Made by a program: the position numbers and the translations under genes. This document shows, one piece after another, positions 26,776-35,069 of a stretch of DNA of 64,000 nt. How positions within the stretch are numbered: the stretch's first letter is position 1; each line of letters opens with the position of its first letter. Below the pieces are notes generated by a model that searched no databases, had not been told where the DNA came from, and saw only the letters and a list, made by a program, of their open reading frames with translations. The stretch comes from Shimia haliotis. GTDB lineage: Bacteria > Pseudomonadota > Alphaproteobacteria > Rhodobacterales > Rhodobacteraceae. The stretch spans positions 124,001-188,000 of the forward strand of contig NZ_FOSZ01000005.1 in NCBI RefSeq assembly GCF_900114415.1, given 5' to 3'.

Positions 26776-27234
26776 TCATCGCGTGCAATCCTGTGCCTGC
26801 GCCAGCGACTGCGCGCTTCGGACACAGATCGCCATCTCGCGCCAAACGACCTCCATACCGCGGGCCGCGTCTGTTGCCGCCTGCAACTCGTACTCAGCGC
26901 GGCGAAGCGCCTCAACAGCCTCGCCTCGCGCCTCGTAGAGCGCCTCAAACTCGTCCTGCAGCTCCTCGCCACGGTCGTCATAGTGCTGTCTCATACGCTC
27001 AAACTCATCTGAACACGCCTGCACCGTATCGGAACACTCATTCAAATATCGCTGACAGGTATACCCCTGCGACCCGCACTCCCCGCCTCTGCCTGGAAGG
27101 CAAATACTGTCTGGTTTGCACAGCACAGTGTTCGGTTTCAAACACGCCGGTTCGCTGGACCCTTTGCAATAAAATTCCGCCCAAACCGGCGCGCCACTCA
27201 ACACAAACACCAACGCAATCGCGCATCGCATCAT
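26776..27234 (-). CDS. Cys-rich exported protein with coiled-coil tail, unknown function
   Basis: 152 residues from the first of two tandem ATGs (27234), behind GGAGACGAGAAG. A signal peptide ends at PVWA. The first 60 mature residues contain about eight cysteines (YCKGSSEPACLKPNTVLC, SICLPGRGGECGSQGYTC and two further on), followed by a long charged helix (about 85-130, REEL/EALYEARGEAVEALRRAE) predicted to be coiled coil, and a final Cys pair. I know no family with this layout. Its stop lies one base from that of the convergent gene. Confidence 0.7.
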   Translation of the reverse strand: MMRCAIALVFVLSGAPVWAEFYCKGSSEPACLKPNTVLCKPDSICLPGRGGECGSQGYTCQRYLNECSDTVQACSDEFERMRQHYDDRGEELQDEFEALYEARGEAVEALRRAEYELQAATDAARGMEVVWREMAICVRSAQSLAQAQDCTR

Positions 27235-27404
27235 CTTCTCGTCTCCAATGTCTTTGAAACCAACCTCTGCGGGCCGCACAAACAACTTCGGCCTTCGCTA
27301 ATCCGCACACTGAACGGCACGCGCGCCCTGCGGTCAAAATCAATTTATGTTAGCGCCAACACAAAAGACTTGATCCGTTGCCGACCGCTGCCTAGGGTCG
27401 CGCC

Positions 27405-27803
27405 ATGCCTTTACATTCTCTGGATCACGCCAATATCCGCACCGCCAATCTCGCCACGATGATCGCCTTCTACGAAGACGTTCTGAACATGACAAACGGC
27501 CCGCGAGCACAGTTCGACTTTCCCGGAGCCTGGCTCTATTTGGGGGACCATGCCGTAGTGCATCTTGTCGGTGTCGAGGGCTCACCTCAGACCGATGGCG
27601 ATCTCGCTTTGGAACATGCCGCCTTTCGCGCCACCGATCTCAAGGCCTTTATCGCCACACTCGCCGATCACGGTGTCGCCTACTATCTCGGCTTCCCTCC
27701 GGGCGTTCCAATTGTTCAGGTCAATATCCATGATCCCGATGGCAACCACCTGCATGTGGATTTTCACATCGATGAACTGGAAGCCGCAGGCCTAAGCCGC
27801 TGA
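27405..27803 (+). CDS. VOC-superfamily (glyoxalase-type) protein
   Basis: 132 residues with two beta-alpha-beta-beta-beta modules. The first begins LDHANIRTANLATMIAFYEDVLNM, with a His at the usual first metal position. The second ends PVVQVN-like HDPDGNHLHVDF with the typical metal Glu region altered. Members include dioxygenases, glyoxalase I and fosfomycin-resistance enzymes; no substrate can be assigned. It is divergent from the Cys-rich protein gene and converges on the next gene across the 11-bp repeat. Confidence 0.8.
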   Translation: MPLHSLDHANIRTANLATMIAFYEDVLNMTNGPRAQFDFPGAWLYLGDHAVVHLVGVEGSPQTDGDLALEHAAFRATDLKAFIATLADHGVAYYLGFPPGVPIVQVNIHDPDGNHLHVDFHIDELEAAGLSR

Positions 27804-27840
27804 GGCCAAAAACGTCCGGGCTTCGCCGACTAGTGACAGC

Positions 27841-27880
27841 ACCGATGTGACACCGTCGCAATACCGACGTGAAACCGACG
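27841..27880. repeat. Four-unit 11-bp tandem repeat (ACCGACG-N4) between convergent genes
   Basis: Heptamers ACCGATG, ACCGTCG, ACCGACG and ACCGACG start at 27841, 27852, 27863 and 27874, exactly 11 bp apart, with spacers TGAC, CAAT and TGAA. The gap lies between two gene ends. The same structure recurs at 54498-54537. Confidence 0.8.
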
Positions 27881-27917
27881 GTAGAATTCACAGCTTCTGC
27901 GCCGCGGTCAAAACTGC

Positions 27918-28412
27918 CTATCGCAGCTGATCTCGTGAGGCTTCCACTACCTCCGCCAACGGGGCAAAATACTTTACTTCCGCGGTGCTGCCACCGCGCA
28001 TGATCGCCACCGCCTGATCAACACTCTGCGCATAGATCGCCTGCGCCTCGGGCATCGCGGCCTCAGTCACAGCCCGTACTCGGAAATGATACCGCTCCTT
28101 GCCCAACGATTTGTCGGTGTTGGCACGGATAAACCCATAAAGCGCGCGGCTGATCCGCGTCATGGCAACCTCGGCCTCCCAATAGGCCGACGCATTGGCG
28201 ATCACCCGGACGGTACCGACATAGGCCTGCTGAAAACAATCCACCCTAAACTGCGGCGGTGCCTCCATGCATCCGTCCAATCCGGTCTTAAGGGTGCTTA
28301 CAGCCCGTTCCGTCTGACTGTCGGAAAAGCCCATGTCGCCCTGCTCGGCCTGTGCCGACAAGGCTGCCGATCCAAAAACCACGGCCAGAGTGAATTTCCT
28401 CAACGCTGACAT
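27918..28412 (-). CDS. Hypothetical exported protein
   Basis: 164 residues from the ATG at 28412, chosen because GGAGGTAAGGG precedes it. A signal peptide ends at ALSAQA. The mature protein is mainly helical, with two cysteines (DGCMEAPP and VDCFQQAY) spaced to form a disulfide, and resembles uncharacterised periplasmic proteins of the Rhodobacteraceae. It precedes nothing in an operon; a USP gene lies 60 bp upstream on the same strand. Confidence 0.75.
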   Translation of the reverse strand: MSALRKFTLAVVFGSAALSAQAEQGDMGFSDSQTERAVSTLKTGLDGCMEAPPQFRVDCFQQAYVGTVRVIANASAYWEAEVAMTRISRALYGFIRANTDKSLGKERYHFRVRAVTEAAMPEAQAIYAQSVDQAVAIMRGGSTAEVKYFAPLAEVVEASRDQLR

Positions 28413-28472
28413 GCCCTTACCTCCAAATACCTGACTCACTTCTAAAGCGTGTCGCCCAACAGTTTCAACCTG

Positions 28473-28880
28473 TCACCGCACCAAATGCACCGCACAGCGC
28501 GCATGACGCGCCACATGTGTTGCAGTGCTGCCCAACAAAACATCCTGCATCGACGGTTTGTGTGAGGCCACGATCACACAATCGACCTCATGCGCTTCCG
28601 CCCATTTCAGGATGGTCTTGCCCACCGGTCCCTCAACCACGACGCCCTCCACATTTGCAAGGTCCGCCCCAATCGTTGTCAGACTTTCAGAAATAGCCTG
28701 ACGGGCTTCGTTCTGAAATCCTCGCGGAATATAGTTCGCCGCGTATTTCGGCACCTGCTGCATCACATGCAACAAAGTCACTTTGGCGCCCTCAGACACA
28801 AGCTGTCCTGCAACGGCCACGGCGGCTGCGGTATTGTGGTCCTCGTCAAAAGACACCGGCACAAGAATATGCGTATACAT
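28473..28880 (-). CDS. Universal stress protein (UspA family)
   Basis: 135 residues, one USP domain. It begins MYTHILVPVSFDE and ends with the nucleotide-binding loop region SHKPSMQDVLLGSTATHVARHARCAVHLV, where GST corresponds to the last part of the G-x2-G-x9-G(S/T) ATP motif; the first glycines are replaced (SHKPS), so ATP binding is uncertain. Eighteen base pairs separate it from the upstream monooxygenase-like gene, so the two may be cotranscribed. Confidence 0.88.
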   Translation of the reverse strand: MYTHILVPVSFDEDHNTAAAVAVAGQLVSEGAKVTLLHVMQQVPKYAANYIPRGFQNEARQAISESLTTIGADLANVEGVVVEGPVGKTILKWAEAHEVDCVIVASHKPSMQDVLLGSTATHVARHARCAVHLVR

Positions 28881-28898
28881 CAGGCTCCCTTTCCGCGT

Positions 28899-29219
28899 TC
28901 AATCAAAGGCCGCGGACACCTCATACATAACCGGCTCGAAACTGCGACACAGCGTGTTGATCTTGCGGTTCCTTTCCCGCATTTCCTGCGTGCGCAACAT
29001 GGCCTGAAAATCCTCACGGCGCTCCCACTGGCTATAGTTGGCGATCCGCGTCTGAGCATCATTGACATGCAATCCCGCCGCAATAAACCCCGGTTGTTTC
29101 GAGATGAAATTGTCGTAGGCATCCGTGAGCGCTTCCATCAGATCCTGACAGGTGCCAGGCGTCATCTCGAATGTCGTAATCACGGTTTGCAGCTGGGTAT
29201 CCTTGGCGATTGTCGGCAT
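28899..29219 (-). CDS. Antibiotic biosynthesis monooxygenase (ABM)-fold protein
   Basis: 106 residues from the ATG at 29219 with GGGAGG upstream. Ferredoxin-like dimeric alpha-beta barrel with the family signature FEMTPGTCQDLMEAL, QPGFIAAGLHVN and RIANYSQWERREDFQAML. Homologues are small cofactor-free quinol or anthrone monooxygenases and haem-degrading enzymes. The substrate is not predictable. It is followed at once by the USP gene. Confidence 0.82.
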   Translation of the reverse strand: MPTIAKDTQLQTVITTFEMTPGTCQDLMEALTDAYDNFISKQPGFIAAGLHVNDAQTRIANYSQWERREDFQAMLRTQEMRERNRKINTLCRSFEPVMYEVSAAFD

Positions 29220-29350
29220 GGCGTCCTCCCTTGCTGAGTTCAGCTTAGACCACCCCGCGCCCCGCTGGCTACATGAAAACCCGCCCCCCAATTTGGCGTG
29301 ATTAACCATTTGTTCACTATGATTTCCCAATCATGAACAGCGAGGTGTTT

Positions 29351-30001
29351 ATGATTTATTTGGTTTTGGTGTTCCTCGCGCTCGCATCGGCGGCTCAGGC
29401 CGGACCTTGGCCAAGGCCTCCGGGCGAGCAGTTCTTGAGCTTTTCGGTGGAAACACCGATTGCCGAAAATGCCGTTTCCCAATCCTTTGTCTCAGCCTTT
29501 TACGAACGCGGATTACGCCATGACTGGACCATCGGGATCGACGCCGGCGCGGATGCTCTGGGGTATGAAAAGTCCTTTGTTTTCCTGCGTCGACCCGTTT
29601 GGTCCGGTGCGCGTTCGAAACTGGCGTTTGAGATCGGCCTCGGGCGGCAAACCACAAAAACCGGCACCGGCTCTGCCCTGAGACCTGCCTTGACTTGGGG
29701 ACGCTCGCTTGAGGCGTTTGATCGTTCGGGCTGGATGCAACTTGATGCCTCGATTGCACACCTTCCGACACTTCAAAGCTCTGTTTTGAAAATGGAAACC
29801 ACAGTCGGCCTCACGATTTCAACCAAGGTGACTGCGATGTTGCAAGCCACCGTTGAAGCCGAAAAGACAGGCCAAGCCGTCGCCAAAGTCACGCCTTCAG
29901 TTGCCTACAAAATCCACGACAACCTGCATGTCCTTGGCGGCGCCATTTTCTCTGATGACACGCGGGCCAAGCTGAAATTCGGCGTATGGACAAAGTTTTA
30001 A
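29351..30001 (+). CDS. Hypothetical exported beta-rich (outer-membrane-like) protein
   Basis: 216 residues from the ATG at 29351, preceded by GAGGTG; an ATG six codons earlier has no such site. A signal peptide ends at AAQAGPW. The mature protein is a series of amphipathic strands (for example SKLAFEIGLGRQT, WMQLDASIAHLP, AKLKFGVWTKF) and ends with an aromatic residue, Phe, as outer-membrane barrels do. No named family recognised. It is divergent from the monooxygenase-like gene. Confidence 0.7.
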   Translation: MIYLVLVFLALASAAQAGPWPRPPGEQFLSFSVETPIAENAVSQSFVSAFYERGLRHDWTIGIDAGADALGYEKSFVFLRRPVWSGARSKLAFEIGLGRQTTKTGTGSALRPALTWGRSLEAFDRSGWMQLDASIAHLPTLQSSVLKMETTVGLTISTKVTAMLQATVEAEKTGQAVAKVTPSVAYKIHDNLHVLGGAIFSDDTRAKLKFGVWTKF

Positions 30002-30147
30002 CCACCCATCGCAAGTGCGCGTTGCACCGCCTCTTCAATTTCCCCATAATGGCAACAACGCATGACGCAAACGACACCGCAAAGCGGGCATCGTCAGGCA
30101 AGTCTTGAGGCAGATACCGGGCAGAGCAGTCCGGAAGAGAGGCACAT

Positions 30148-30468
30148 ATGAAAACGCTTTTCAGCGCCGCAGTCGCGGCGGCTATTTTATGCACGACCAT
30201 TCCGTCCGCAGCTGATGCCAGCACAATGTCACGTGCCTGCCAAAAATCGGACCGCGCCGGCGCCACGCGCAAGGTTTGCCGCTGCATTCAAAAAGTCGCC
30301 AACCAGAATCTGTCAAAGTCCGACCAAAAACTCGCCGCCTCGTTCTTTGAAGACCCCCACAAAGCACAGAAAATCCGGCAATCCGACAACCGAAGCCATG
30401 AAAAATTCTGGCTCCGCTACAAGGACTTCGGCACCGTTGTGTCTGCCAGCTGCGGCCACCTGCGCTAA
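30148..30468 (+). CDS. Small exported hypothetical protein with four to five cysteines
   Basis: 106 residues with a signal peptide (cut near SAADA). The mature 80-residue protein has Cys in SRACQKS, KVCRCIQ and SASCGHLR, probably two disulfides, and is helical. Related Rhodobacteraceae proteins are sometimes labelled arginine transporter, for which the sequence gives no support. GGAAGAGAGG precedes the ATG. It is followed by a LysR gene on the same strand. Confidence 0.7.
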   Translation: MKTLFSAAVAAAILCTTIPSAADASTMSRACQKSDRAGATRKVCRCIQKVANQNLSKSDQKLAASFFEDPHKAQKIRQSDNRSHEKFWLRYKDFGTVVSASCGHLR

Positions 30469-30531
30469 ATCTTCGCTTGACCCGACAGCCCCGCTGAATT
30501 CACAAAAGGCAAATCTAGCGGAGCTGTTTCC

Positions 30532-31497
30532 ATGTTGATCAAAGGCGTGACCATTCGCGGTCTCGAAGTGTTCGAAGCCCTCGCCGCCACGGGATCCGTC
30601 GCGCAGGCCGCCGAGGCCACGGGTCTGTCCCAACCCGCTGTCAGCCAACAAATCCGCAATCTGGAAACGGCGCTCGGCACTGATCTGGTGGACCACACCA
30701 AACGCCCCATGCAACTCACACCGGCAGGCCGCAGCTATCTTTCGCGGACCTCTCCTGTGCTTGCCCAATTGCGGCTGGCCCATTCCGAGCTCGCGGTGAT
30801 GGACCTGACCCATCTCACACAGCTCTCGATGGGCATCATCGACGACTTTGACAATGACCTGACACCGCGGCTGGTGACAGGGCTGGCAGAATCCATGACG
30901 CGGTGCCAGTTCCGCTTGCTCACCGCGCCCAGCCACGAAATCACCGCCGCCCTGCGCGATCGGGATCTGCATCTTGGCGTCACCGCTTCAACCGGCGAAG
31001 TCTATGATGGCATTACGGAATATCCTCTGGCCCGCGACCCGTTCATCCTCGTCACACCTGCTGGATTTCTTCCCCGCGACAGCGACCCCCTGCCTTTGCT
31101 CAACGACTTGCCAATGCTGCGCTATGGCCGTGAGCAATTGATTTCACGCCAGATCGAGGCGCACCTCAAGAGGGTGTCTTTCGATCCACCCAACCGGTTC
31201 GAAATCGCCTCCAACCCGTCGTTGATCGCAATGGTGTCACGCGGCATCGGTTGGGCCATCACCACGCCCCTCGGCTTCCTGCGCGCCGCGCGGTTTCATG
31301 AAAAGGTGGATGCCCATCCTTTGCCGATCGCGCCCTTTGCGCGCAACATTTCACTGCTGGCCAGAGATGATTGGACCGACACCGTGCCACGCGACATGGC
31401 CCAAACGCTGCGCCACCTGATTGCACAACACTTCATCACGCCGGGCATCGACCGTTTCCCATGGTTGGAAAACGATTTCCGCGTGCTCGACGCATAG
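30532..31497 (+). CDS. LysR-family transcriptional regulator
   Basis: 321 residues. The winged helix (about 8-65, GSVAQAAEATGLSQPAVSQQIRNLE) is followed by a LysR substrate domain. It is neither divergent from nor in an operon with an obvious target, so no function can be given. It converges on the phosphatase gene 32 bp downstream. Confidence 0.85.
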   Translation: MLIKGVTIRGLEVFEALAATGSVAQAAEATGLSQPAVSQQIRNLETALGTDLVDHTKRPMQLTPAGRSYLSRTSPVLAQLRLAHSELAVMDLTHLTQLSMGIIDDFDNDLTPRLVTGLAESMTRCQFRLLTAPSHEITAALRDRDLHLGVTASTGEVYDGITEYPLARDPFILVTPAGFLPRDSDPLPLLNDLPMLRYGREQLISRQIEAHLKRVSFDPPNRFEIASNPSLIAMVSRGIGWAITTPLGFLRAARFHEKVDAHPLPIAPFARNISLLARDDWTDTVPRDMAQTLRHLIAQHFITPGIDRFPWLENDFRVLDA

Positions 31498-31529
31498 CGA
31501 CACCTTAAGCGAATCAAAATCCGCGCCGC

Positions 31530-31967
31530 TTACAATGCATCCCGCAATCCCGCCGCGCAGGCTTCGATCAACTGCAAGGCACCATCAAAGTCACGTGTAT
31601 AATAGGGATCAGGCACCGCCGTCGCCCCCGCCTCAGGCGCATATTCCGTGAACAAGCGCAGCGGCGTGTCATTCCCCACCGGACGCAGCCGTTCCATATT
31701 GGCAATATTGTCTGCATCCATCCCGATGATCAGGTCAAAGCGCTCAAAATCCGCGGCCCGAAACTGGCGCGCCCGCAAATCCGAAAGGTCATAGCCGCGA
31801 TCCGCCGCGGCGGCCTGCATCGGGCCATAGGGCGGATCTCCCACGTGCCAACCTCCGGTGCCGGCGCTGTCGGTTTGCACCGTCGGAGCCATGGCCCGAA
31901 ACACACCTTCTGCCGCAGGAGAGCGGCAAATATTTCCAAGACAGACAAACAGAATTTTTTGCGCCAT
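31530..31967 (-). CDS. Low-molecular-weight protein-tyrosine phosphatase
   Basis: 145 residues from the ATG at 31967; an ATG at 32003 would add 12 residues of poor quality. The active-site loop C-x5-R is Cys9 to Arg15 (VCLGNICRSP), and the general acid Asp120 lies in VPDPYY. All catalytic elements are intact. It is divergent from the sirtuin gene. In other bacteria such enzymes control exopolysaccharide kinases, but no such genes are near. Confidence 0.92.
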   Translation of the reverse strand: MAQKILFVCLGNICRSPAAEGVFRAMAPTVQTDSAGTGGWHVGDPPYGPMQAAAADRGYDLSDLRARQFRAADFERFDLIIGMDADNIANMERLRPVGNDTPLRLFTEYAPEAGATAVPDPYYTRDFDGALQLIEACAAGLRDAL

Positions 31968-32096
31968 TCTGGGCCTCGATTCTTGTTTCTTGAGGTTTTC
32001 CATGACGATACCCTCTTTGCACTGCCATCTCAAAGCCTGTGACCGCCACCCCGTTGGCCTTGACCATACACAGGCCAAACCGCGCGGGATTTTGAA

Positions 32097-32798
32097 ATGA
32101 CCGGAACAATCGTGATCCTGACCGGCGCCGGAATCAGCGCCGAAAGCGGCTTAGGCACCTTTCGCGACGTGGACGGTCTCTGGACCAAATACGACCTCAA
32201 CGACGTTGCCACCCCCGAGGGCTTTGCCCGCAATCCCGAACTGGTGATGGAGTTCTACAACGCCCGACGCGCCAACGCGCTTGCGGCCACACCTAACGCC
32301 GCCCACGACGCCTTGGCCAAGTTGGAAGCCAACTATTCCGGCGAGGTCTTCCTTGTCACACAGAATGTCGATGGCCTGCACGAAGCCGCAGGCAGCCGGA
32401 ACGTTCTGCATATGCACGGAGCATTGGCCAGCGCCCTCTGCGGCGCCTGTGGCCACCGCTGGCCCGCAAACGACATCATGGCCACCTCTGACCCCTGCCC
32501 GCGCTGTAAGGCGCCCGCCACGCGCCCTGACGTTGTGTGGTTCGGTGAAGTTCCCTACGGAATGCACGTCATCAGCGAAGCCTTGGCCCGCGCCGAGACC
32601 TTTGTCTCTATCGGTACTTCCGGAGAAGTCTATCCGGCGGCCAATTTCGTGGCCGAAGCCACACAGACCGGCGCCCACACGGTCGAACTTAACCTGGACC
32701 CGTCCGCTGGCGCCTCGCGATTTGCTGAAACCCGCTTTGGTCCGGCAACAGAGGTCGTCCCGCGCTGGGTCGACGATGTTCTGGCTGGTGCCAAATAA
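32097..32798 (+). CDS. cobB: NAD-dependent protein deacylase, sirtuin family
   Basis: 233 residues. The NAD-binding loop GAGISAESGLGTFR (10-23), catalytic His107 (HMHG) after QNVDGLH (90-95), and the zinc cysteines C115-x2-C118 and C134-x2-C137 are all present. Tyr54 and Arg57 (EFYNARR) form the pair that class III sirtuins use to bind succinyl or malonyl lysine, so desuccinylation is likely besides deacetylation. It ends at a terminator shared with the convergent copper chaperone gene. Confidence 0.93.
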   Translation: MTGTIVILTGAGISAESGLGTFRDVDGLWTKYDLNDVATPEGFARNPELVMEFYNARRANALAATPNAAHDALAKLEANYSGEVFLVTQNVDGLHEAAGSRNVLHMHGALASALCGACGHRWPANDIMATSDPCPRCKAPATRPDVVWFGEVPYGMHVISEALARAETFVSIGTSGEVYPAANFVAEATQTGAHTVELNLDPSAGASRFAETRFGPATEVVPRWVDDVLAGAK

Positions 32799-32824
32799 AA
32801 AGACCGCCCCGATCCGGGACGGCC
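32791..32824 (-). terminator. Terminator between sirtuin and PCu(A)C genes
   Basis: On the minus strand GGCCGTCCCG-GAT-CGGGGCGGTC (one mismatch) is followed by TTTTTATTT. It serves the copper chaperone operon and may also stop the sirtuin transcript from the other side. Confidence 0.75.
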
Positions 32825-32848
32825 AATCTTCAAAAACGCGACACCGGA

Positions 32849-33316
32849 TCAGTGCTTGTGCTTTTTGCCGTGCATCGGCTTGCGCTCCAGATCAACCGTC
32901 AGGTCGATGGTGATTTCGCCAGCTTTTTCAAAAACAAACGTGACCGGGAATGTATCGCCGTGGTTCAAGCTGGACCGCAGGCCCATGAACATCACGTGAT
33001 CCCCGCCGCGCATCAGCCCGTGCTCGCCGCCGGCCGGAATGACAAAGCCGTCTTCGACTTCCATCATCTTCATCACGCCATCACCAGTTTCCATATGGGT
33101 GTGCAGCTCCGAGCGCGCTGCAATCTCGGATTTGACGCCGACAAGGCGGTCATCCGCGTCGCCCGAATTGGTGAACACCATAAACGCACCGGCGTTTTTC
33201 GAGGTGGGCGTGGATACCCGCGCATAAGGATCAACGATGGCGATCTCCGCAAAAGCCGGCAAAGCAAAAGATGTGGCCGCCAACAGCGCCGCGAGTGTGG
33301 TTGATTTAAGGGACAT
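32849..33316 (-). CDS. Copper chaperone PCu(A)C
   Basis: 155 residues. Signal peptide to about residue 23 (AFA), then the PCu(A)C domain with the Cu(I) motif H-x10-M-x21-H-x-M met exactly by His74, Met85, His107 and Met109. It delivers copper to cytochrome oxidase in the periplasm, usually with Sco. A short His/Lys-rich tail (MHGKKHKH) may bind extra metal. A small exported protein is encoded 47 bp upstream on the same strand. Confidence 0.92.
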   Translation of the reverse strand: MSLKSTTLAALLAATSFALPAFAEIAIVDPYARVSTPTSKNAGAFMVFTNSGDADDRLVGVKSEIAARSELHTHMETGDGVMKMMEVEDGFVIPAGGEHGLMRGGDHVMFMGLRSSLNHGDTFPVTFVFEKAGEITIDLTVDLERKPMHGKKHKH

Positions 33317-33363
33317 GTGGTTTCTCCTGTCCTGAGCAGTGTCTTAAGAATAACGAATAGGTC

Positions 33364-33714
33364 TTAAGACAGGACAGGTGGCGCACGGGCCGCGCCCTTG
33401 TAGGTGCGAATCACGGGCGCGGCCGTTTCGCGGGGCAGCTCCAGAGTGACCGTTCTGAATACAGGCACCGGAATGACCACGGCCCCAACGCTCACCATAT
33501 TCAGCAAAGTCAGGCTGACATCGGGGCAGATGTGACTTTCGCCGGTCGGATTGCCCTCCGCATCCACCGCGATCAAGATCGCGGATTCGCCTATGCAATA
33601 CTCCGCATACCCTGCGGCGCCGGGCATGCCCCGCGCCACGGCCATCGCCTGCCCTGTCAGGACAAAAACAACAACCAGCAACCAGGATAGCGCGAAGCGC
33701 ACGTGACGTGTCAT
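33364..33714 (-). CDS. Small membrane-anchored or exported protein upstream of PCu(A)C
   Basis: 116 residues from the ATG at 33714, which has GGAGG; the frame is open for 14 more codons without a ribosome site. A long hydrophobic N-terminal segment (about 5-27) is a signal peptide or anchor. The rest carries two cysteines (EYCIGES and HICPDV). Likely in one operon with the copper chaperone, so a copper-linked role is possible; the family is not one I know. Confidence 0.65.
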   Translation of the reverse strand: MTRHVRFALSWLLVVVFVLTGQAMAVARGMPGAAGYAEYCIGESAILIAVDAEGNPTGESHICPDVSLTLLNMVSVGAVVIPVPVFRTVTLELPRETAAPVIRTYKGAARAPPVLS

Positions 33715-33754
33715 GTCCTCCGTATACACGGTCAACACAGGGGTGCAACTTGAC

Positions 33755-33790
33755 AAAAATCAAAGGCCCCGCCGATTGGGCGAGGCCTTT
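33755..33790 (-). terminator. Intrinsic terminator of rpmB
   Basis: On the minus strand AAAGGCCTCGCCC-AATC-GGCGGGGCCTTT (one mismatch) is followed by GATTTTTGTC. It lies 24 bp past the rpmB stop. Confidence 0.85.
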
Positions 33791-33813
33791 TAAACGTCAA
33801 CAGTCCAAAACAA

Positions 33814-34104
33814 TTAGGCGTTTGCAGCCTGCGCTTTGGCGATGTCTTTTTTGACTTTCAAAGCGTTGTCAGACAGTTCTTCGTCTTTCGCTTTTGCAAG
33901 GAACGCGTCCAGACCACCGCGGTGATCAACAGTGCGCAGAGCCGCCGCAGAAATGCGCAGCTTGACGCCGCGGCCGAGAGTCTCGGACTGCAGGGTCACA
34001 TCGTTCAGGTTCGGCAGAAACCGACGACGGGTGCGGTTTTTGGCGTGGCTTACGTTATTGCCCGTCATCGGGCCTTTTCCGGTCAGTTCGCAACGGCGCG
34101 ACAT
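33814..34104 (-). CDS. rpmB: Ribosomal protein L28
   Basis: 96 residues, full length for alphaproteobacterial L28. [21 protein letters not shown] and [15 protein letters not shown] are the family hallmarks. The zinc-binding Cys pairs of some L28 proteins are absent, with a single Cys5, so it is the zinc-free form. It stands alone, with its own terminator. Confidence 0.98.
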   Translation of the reverse strand: MSRRCELTGKGPMTGNNVSHAKNRTRRRFLPNLNDVTLQSETLGRGVKLRISAAALRTVDHRGGLDAFLAKAKDEELSDNALKVKKDIAKAQAANA

Positions 34105-34254
34105 GGGTTCATCCTCGTTTTACGGTCTACGGGGACAGTGACCCCGACAAAGCAAATAGGCGCCGCCAAGGCCGCGCCCGGAATTTCGTTCGGCGTCTTT
34201 AGGCCTGTTTGGGGGGGGCGTCAAGTGATTCAGGGCGATCTGTGACGCGATGGG

Positions 34255-34278
34255 CAAAAAAATGGGGGCCAGCCCCCG
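34255..34278 (-). terminator. Intrinsic terminator of the AlgH-family gene
   Basis: On the minus strand GGGGG-CTGG-CCCCC is followed by ATTTTTTT, 56 bp past the stop codon. A second stem, GGCGCCGC-TT-GCGGCG, lies just before it. Confidence 0.75.
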
Positions 34279-34333
34279 TCGCCGCAAGCGGCGCCTCGCC
34301 CGGGGTATTTCTTGCCAGTAAAAAGCCCCTTGG

Positions 34334-34918
34334 TCAGGCGTGACCGGCAGTGGCCGACAACGTAACAGGATCGACCCCCAGAGAGCGCAGCGCTTCGGCC
34401 CATTTGTCGGCGTTTGGCAGGTCAAAAACCAGATCCGTCGTCGCTTCACACTCAAGCCAGCCGTTCTGTGCGATCTCGCGTTCCAACTGCCCCGGCCCCC
34501 AGCCGGAGTAGCCAAGCGTCATAAGGCTGCGCAGCGGCCCAGCACCTGTGGCCATGGCCTCAAGAATGTCCTGAGTCGCGGTCATTGAAAAATCGTCGCC
34601 CACCGTCAGCGTGTTGAGATCGCTGATATAGTCGGGAGAATGCAACACAAACCCCCGTCCGCCTTCAACCGGACCGCCAAAGTACAAAGTGCTGTCCAGC
34701 TCCGGACGCGCCAGCGCGATCTCGAGTTGCTCCAACAGGGACGAAAGCTGCACGCCTTCCATCGCCTTGTTCACGATCAGACCCATCGCACCGTCCTGAG
34801 AGTGGGCACAGAGGAACACCACCGAATGCGCAAACCGCGGATCCCCCATTCCGGGCATCGCGATCAGCAATCGTCCGGTCAGATTCAGGGTCTCGTCGCT
34901 GTTGTCTGCGTCCTGCAC
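34334..34918 (-). CDS. YqgE/AlgH family protein (DUF179)
   Basis: 194 residues from a GTG at 34918, with GGAAAGGA upstream. [39 protein letters not shown] is the diagnostic N-terminal block; VYFGGPVE-like [16 protein letters not shown] and [14 protein letters not shown] complete it. Function is unsettled; the name comes from a transcriptional effect on alginate genes in Pseudomonas. Divergent from the DsbD-like gene. Confidence 0.93.
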   Translation of the reverse strand: MQDADNSDETLNLTGRLLIAMPGMGDPRFAHSVVFLCAHSQDGAMGLIVNKAMEGVQLSSLLEQLEIALARPELDSTLYFGGPVEGGRGFVLHSPDYISDLNTLTVGDDFSMTATQDILEAMATGAGPLRSLMTLGYSGWGPGQLEREIAQNGWLECEATTDLVFDLPNADKWAEALRSLGVDPVTLSATAGHA

Positions 34919-35069
34919 GGGCCGTCCTTTCCGCCTGTCGGCTGTGGTTCCTCCAACATGTGCCTACCGCGCCGAGGACGCAAGGGCAGAGGCTATGTTT
35001 CAGAACTCACGCGTTTTCTCGCCAACATGTGTATTGGCTTTGAACCGGCTTTGCCCCATCTGTGAACCC

